Position numbers and translations under genes: made by a program. Under the pieces are notes generated by a model. The model was not told where the DNA came from and ran no database searches. It saw nothing but the letters and a program-made list of their open reading frames with translations. A stretch of 64,000 nucleotides of DNA, taken from assembly GCA_037903475.1 (NCBI GenBank), contig JBAJFG010000488.1, positions 930,001-994,000 of the forward strand, read 5' to 3'. Position 1 is the first letter of the stretch. Every line of letters starts with the position of its first letter. Shown here in pieces: positions 62,206-64,000 of the stretch. Origin of the DNA: Ancylostoma caninum. Taxonomy: Eukaryota; Nematoda; Chromadorea; Rhabditida; Ancylostomatidae.

Positions 62206-63461
62206 GGTTGTCGGGAGATGATTGATACACTTTCCTCCTCAATTAATTTTTTATCTTTTTTCTTTTATTACAAGACCTCAAGACAGAATATAATCACCAT
62301 GCCTGTCTACCACCTTCAGCCACCGATCAGGCAAGGACTCAATGCCACGGCGCCAGAATTCCGGATTCTGCCGTTCGAAGAAGTCGCCAATAGCAGTTTG
62401 AAGGGCTTGAAAATTGGAGAAGCGCTGTCCAGCCAGGGTATTCTTCAGCGACCGAAAAAGGTGGTAGTCGGAAGGGGCGAGATCAGGGGAGTACGGAGGG
62501 TGCGGAACCGTGGTCCATCCTAGCGCTTCCAGTTGCCGACGAGTTGTTGAAGCCACATGTGGGCGCGCGTTGTCGTGCAGGAGGTGCACTTCGACACGTC
62601 GACGCCTTTTTTCTCGGATTGTAGAGGCCAAATCGCGCAGTTGATGGCTGTAAACGTCAGCAGTGACTGTGAGGTTGGCCATTAGCAACTCCCAGTACAG
62701 CATCACCTGCGCATCCCAGAAGCAGCAGAGGAGAGCCTTCCTAGCGTGTGAGTTGGGTCGAGGCTGAACGGGTGCCTCCTCTTCGCGTGGTAGCCAACAG
62801 GCGACATGTGTATCATCATGGTAGCGCACCCAGTTTTCATCTCCCATCACCAGATTGGCGAGAAACTTTCTGCGGTTGGGGCGCAGCAGCAACGATTGGC
62901 AGATTGAGACACGGGCAGTGCGGGTGGCGTCGGTGAGCTTATGTGGTATCCATCGAGCCATCACTCTTCGGTACCCGAGGGCATAGAGGCGATCGGCGAT
63001 GGTGGAGTGGTGGCGGCCAAGCATATGCGCTAATTCGTGGGTCGACGCCGTCGGTCGCTCTTCAAGCGCTCTTCGCAGCTCGTCGTCTTTCAACTCAGGT
63101 GGTCGCCCAGTGGTTGTCCGACTTTGAAGGGATGTGTCGCCTGAAGAAAGGCGCTGGAACCAGCAGCTTAGCGTCGCATGGCTCACAACCGTCGAGCCGA
63201 ATGCCGCATTGATGTTGTCGGCTGTCATCCTTGCGCTGGTTCCGCGTCGGTGCTCGTACATCACAATTGCTCGAAGTGATTGCTCGTCCATTTGCACAGC
63301 TAATTGAAAAGCTGCGCAGAGCTACAGCCTTGTATACCCATGGGTAAGATGCTCCGAGAATATTCTATCATTTACTTGTAAAGACTTATTCATAAATCTT
63401 GAAAGAAAAATAGAACAAAAATTTTTCGGTGAAGTGTCTCAATCTTTTCCCGACAAGCTGT
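62206..63461 (-). mobile_element. mariner-like transposon with intact transposase
   Basis: The left end GGTTGTCGGGAGATGATTGA and right end (inward) AGCTTGTCGGGAAAAGATTG are imperfect inverted repeats, flanked by TA at 62204-62205 and about 63462-63463. The right end carries two extra bases before the shared block. The length of about 1.26 kb is normal for a complete mariner. Confidence 0.85.
62278..63297 (-). CDS. mariner transposase, full-length open frame (339 aa)
   Basis: Cut-and-paste transposase of the Tc1/mariner superfamily that binds the element's terminal repeats and inserts at TA. An N-terminal paired-like helix-turn-helix region (residues 5-110) includes AIVMYEHRRGTSARMTADNI and the GRPPEL hinge. 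The linker WIPHKL is at 116-121. The catalytic triad is Asp153 (VMGDENWVRYH), Asp242 (HLLHDNARPHVA) and Asp277 (YSPDLAPSDYHLF), with exactly 34 residues between the last two, the DD34D signature of mariner proper. The C-terminus is WLKVVDRHGDYILS. No stop or frameshift interrupts it, so it is the only apparently complete mobile-element gene here. It is in the same broad group as vertebrate Hsmar1 and the hookworm mariner called bandit, but I cannot tell which lineage without alignment. Confidence 0.95.
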   Translation of the reverse strand: MQMDEQSLRAIVMYEHRRGTSARMTADNINAAFGSTVVSHATLSCWFQRLSSGDTSLQSRTTTGRPPELKDDELRRALEERPTASTHELAHMLGRHHSTIADRLYALGYRRVMARWIPHKLTDATRTARVSICQSLLLRPNRRKFLANLVMGDENWVRYHDDTHVACWLPREEEAPVQPRPNSHARKALLCCFWDAQVMLYWELLMANLTVTADVYSHQLRDLASTIREKRRRRVEVHLLHDNARPHVASTTRRQLEALGWTTVPHPPYSPDLAPSDYHLFRSLKNTLAGQRFSNFQALQTAIGDFFERQNPEFWRRGIESLPDRWLKVVDRHGDYILS

Positions 63462-64000
63462 TATGATAATCATTAATGAAGGAAGAAAACTGTTTAATTC
63501 AAGTCAGTTTAATTATGTTGTGCGGCCCAAAAAGAATGGGTTACTATAAATTTACGTTACCTAGGAAGTTTGAAAGTTAAGACATGACTGCAAATGCCAA
63601 TAAACAAAAAGAAAATGAATGGTTCAAACTTCCGATATCATAGTTAATATTAATTGGCATTTTATGTCAGTGTGTGTGTGTCTACAAGAGAAACAGACCC
63701 TACCGGAAAAATCTGATTGCATCACGACGTCCAGCGTGTCAAGTCATGCAAGAAAAGTGTGCAAACTTTCATTTTTACCTTAATTGACAGGTGTTTTGGT
63801 CCACTTTTCGTCGGTAGGAAGACCCACAGTTGTTTACATCACAGTAGAAATGAATGAACCTCGGTATTTATTTGTCTATGTTTATTAAGTCATGTGTAGG
63901 ATAACATCCGGATGAGTATGGTTTAGAGAGAAGGGGTCCAGCCAGATAGACGTGAAACAGCAAGGGACACGTGAAACAGCAAGGGCGGTGGGAAATTAGG
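63462..64000. other. right edge; repeat R3 and no gene
   Basis: Contains the R3 copy at 63715-63895 and no supportable coding sequence. Confidence 0.4.
63715..63895 (-). repeat. dispersed repeat R3, copy b
   Basis: Its minus strand contains CCGACGAAAAGTGGACCAAA then ACACCTGTCA and GACACGCTGGACGTCGTGAT, matching 48535-48700. Confidence 0.65.

Overview
This is nuclear DNA from a eukaryote with nematode gene architecture. It has many short introns (about 40-60 nt), GT-AG splice sites, AATAAA polyadenylation signals and a spliced-leader-like acceptor just before one start codon. RTE- and CR1-type non-LTR retrotransposons, mariner, Tc1, PIF/Harbinger and Helitron relatives and many small inverted-repeat elements (MITEs) point to a repeat-rich strongylid nematode. 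A hookworm (Ancylostoma/Necator type) is my best guess, an inference from protein and repeat flavour only.

The most secure cellular content is a head-to-tail pair of beta-ureidopropionase genes on the minus strand: copy A (11 exons, 28371 to 21962, 386 codons) and copy B (11 exons, 50285 to 36807, 401 codons). All ten introns sit at homologous positions, nine of the eleven exons have identical lengths, and both keep the Glu-Lys-Cys catalytic triad. In copy A the triad falls at residues 119, 196 and 233, the same numbers as in the human enzyme. They would perform the last step of reductive pyrimidine catabolism, releasing beta-alanine or beta-aminoisobutyrate. Copy B is stretched to 13.5 kb by two introns (6.5 and 4.5 kb) full of nested mobile elements.

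Left end (1-2.4 kb): the last four exons of a plus-strand gene resembling the C-terminus of the GPAT/DHAPAT acyltransferase family, facing a weakly supported minus-strand terminal exon. From 4 to 21 kb the window is mostly mobile-element debris: a mariner inside a foldback element, abutting MITEs, a ~58-bp minisatellite, a Tc1-like remnant, a ~1-kb foldback with tRNA-like ends, a PIF/Harbinger gene broken by a MITE, and a Helitron broken by a very GC-rich palindromic MITE. From 31 to 36.8 kb lie satellite-like arrays and a 425-bp CA repeat.

Right end (50-64 kb): modular foldback elements, a rearranged RTE retrotransposon carrying two TTAA-flanked MITEs, a cluster of nested MITEs, three terminal exons of an unidentified gene, a mariner fragment, and one apparently intact mariner transposase (339 aa, DD34D) within imperfect terminal repeats.

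At several sites the insertion history can be read directly. A mariner in the CR1-like element and two MITEs in the RTE element each interrupt a reading frame that becomes continuous again when the insertion and one target-site copy are removed. No rRNA, bona fide tRNA gene or CRISPR array was seen.
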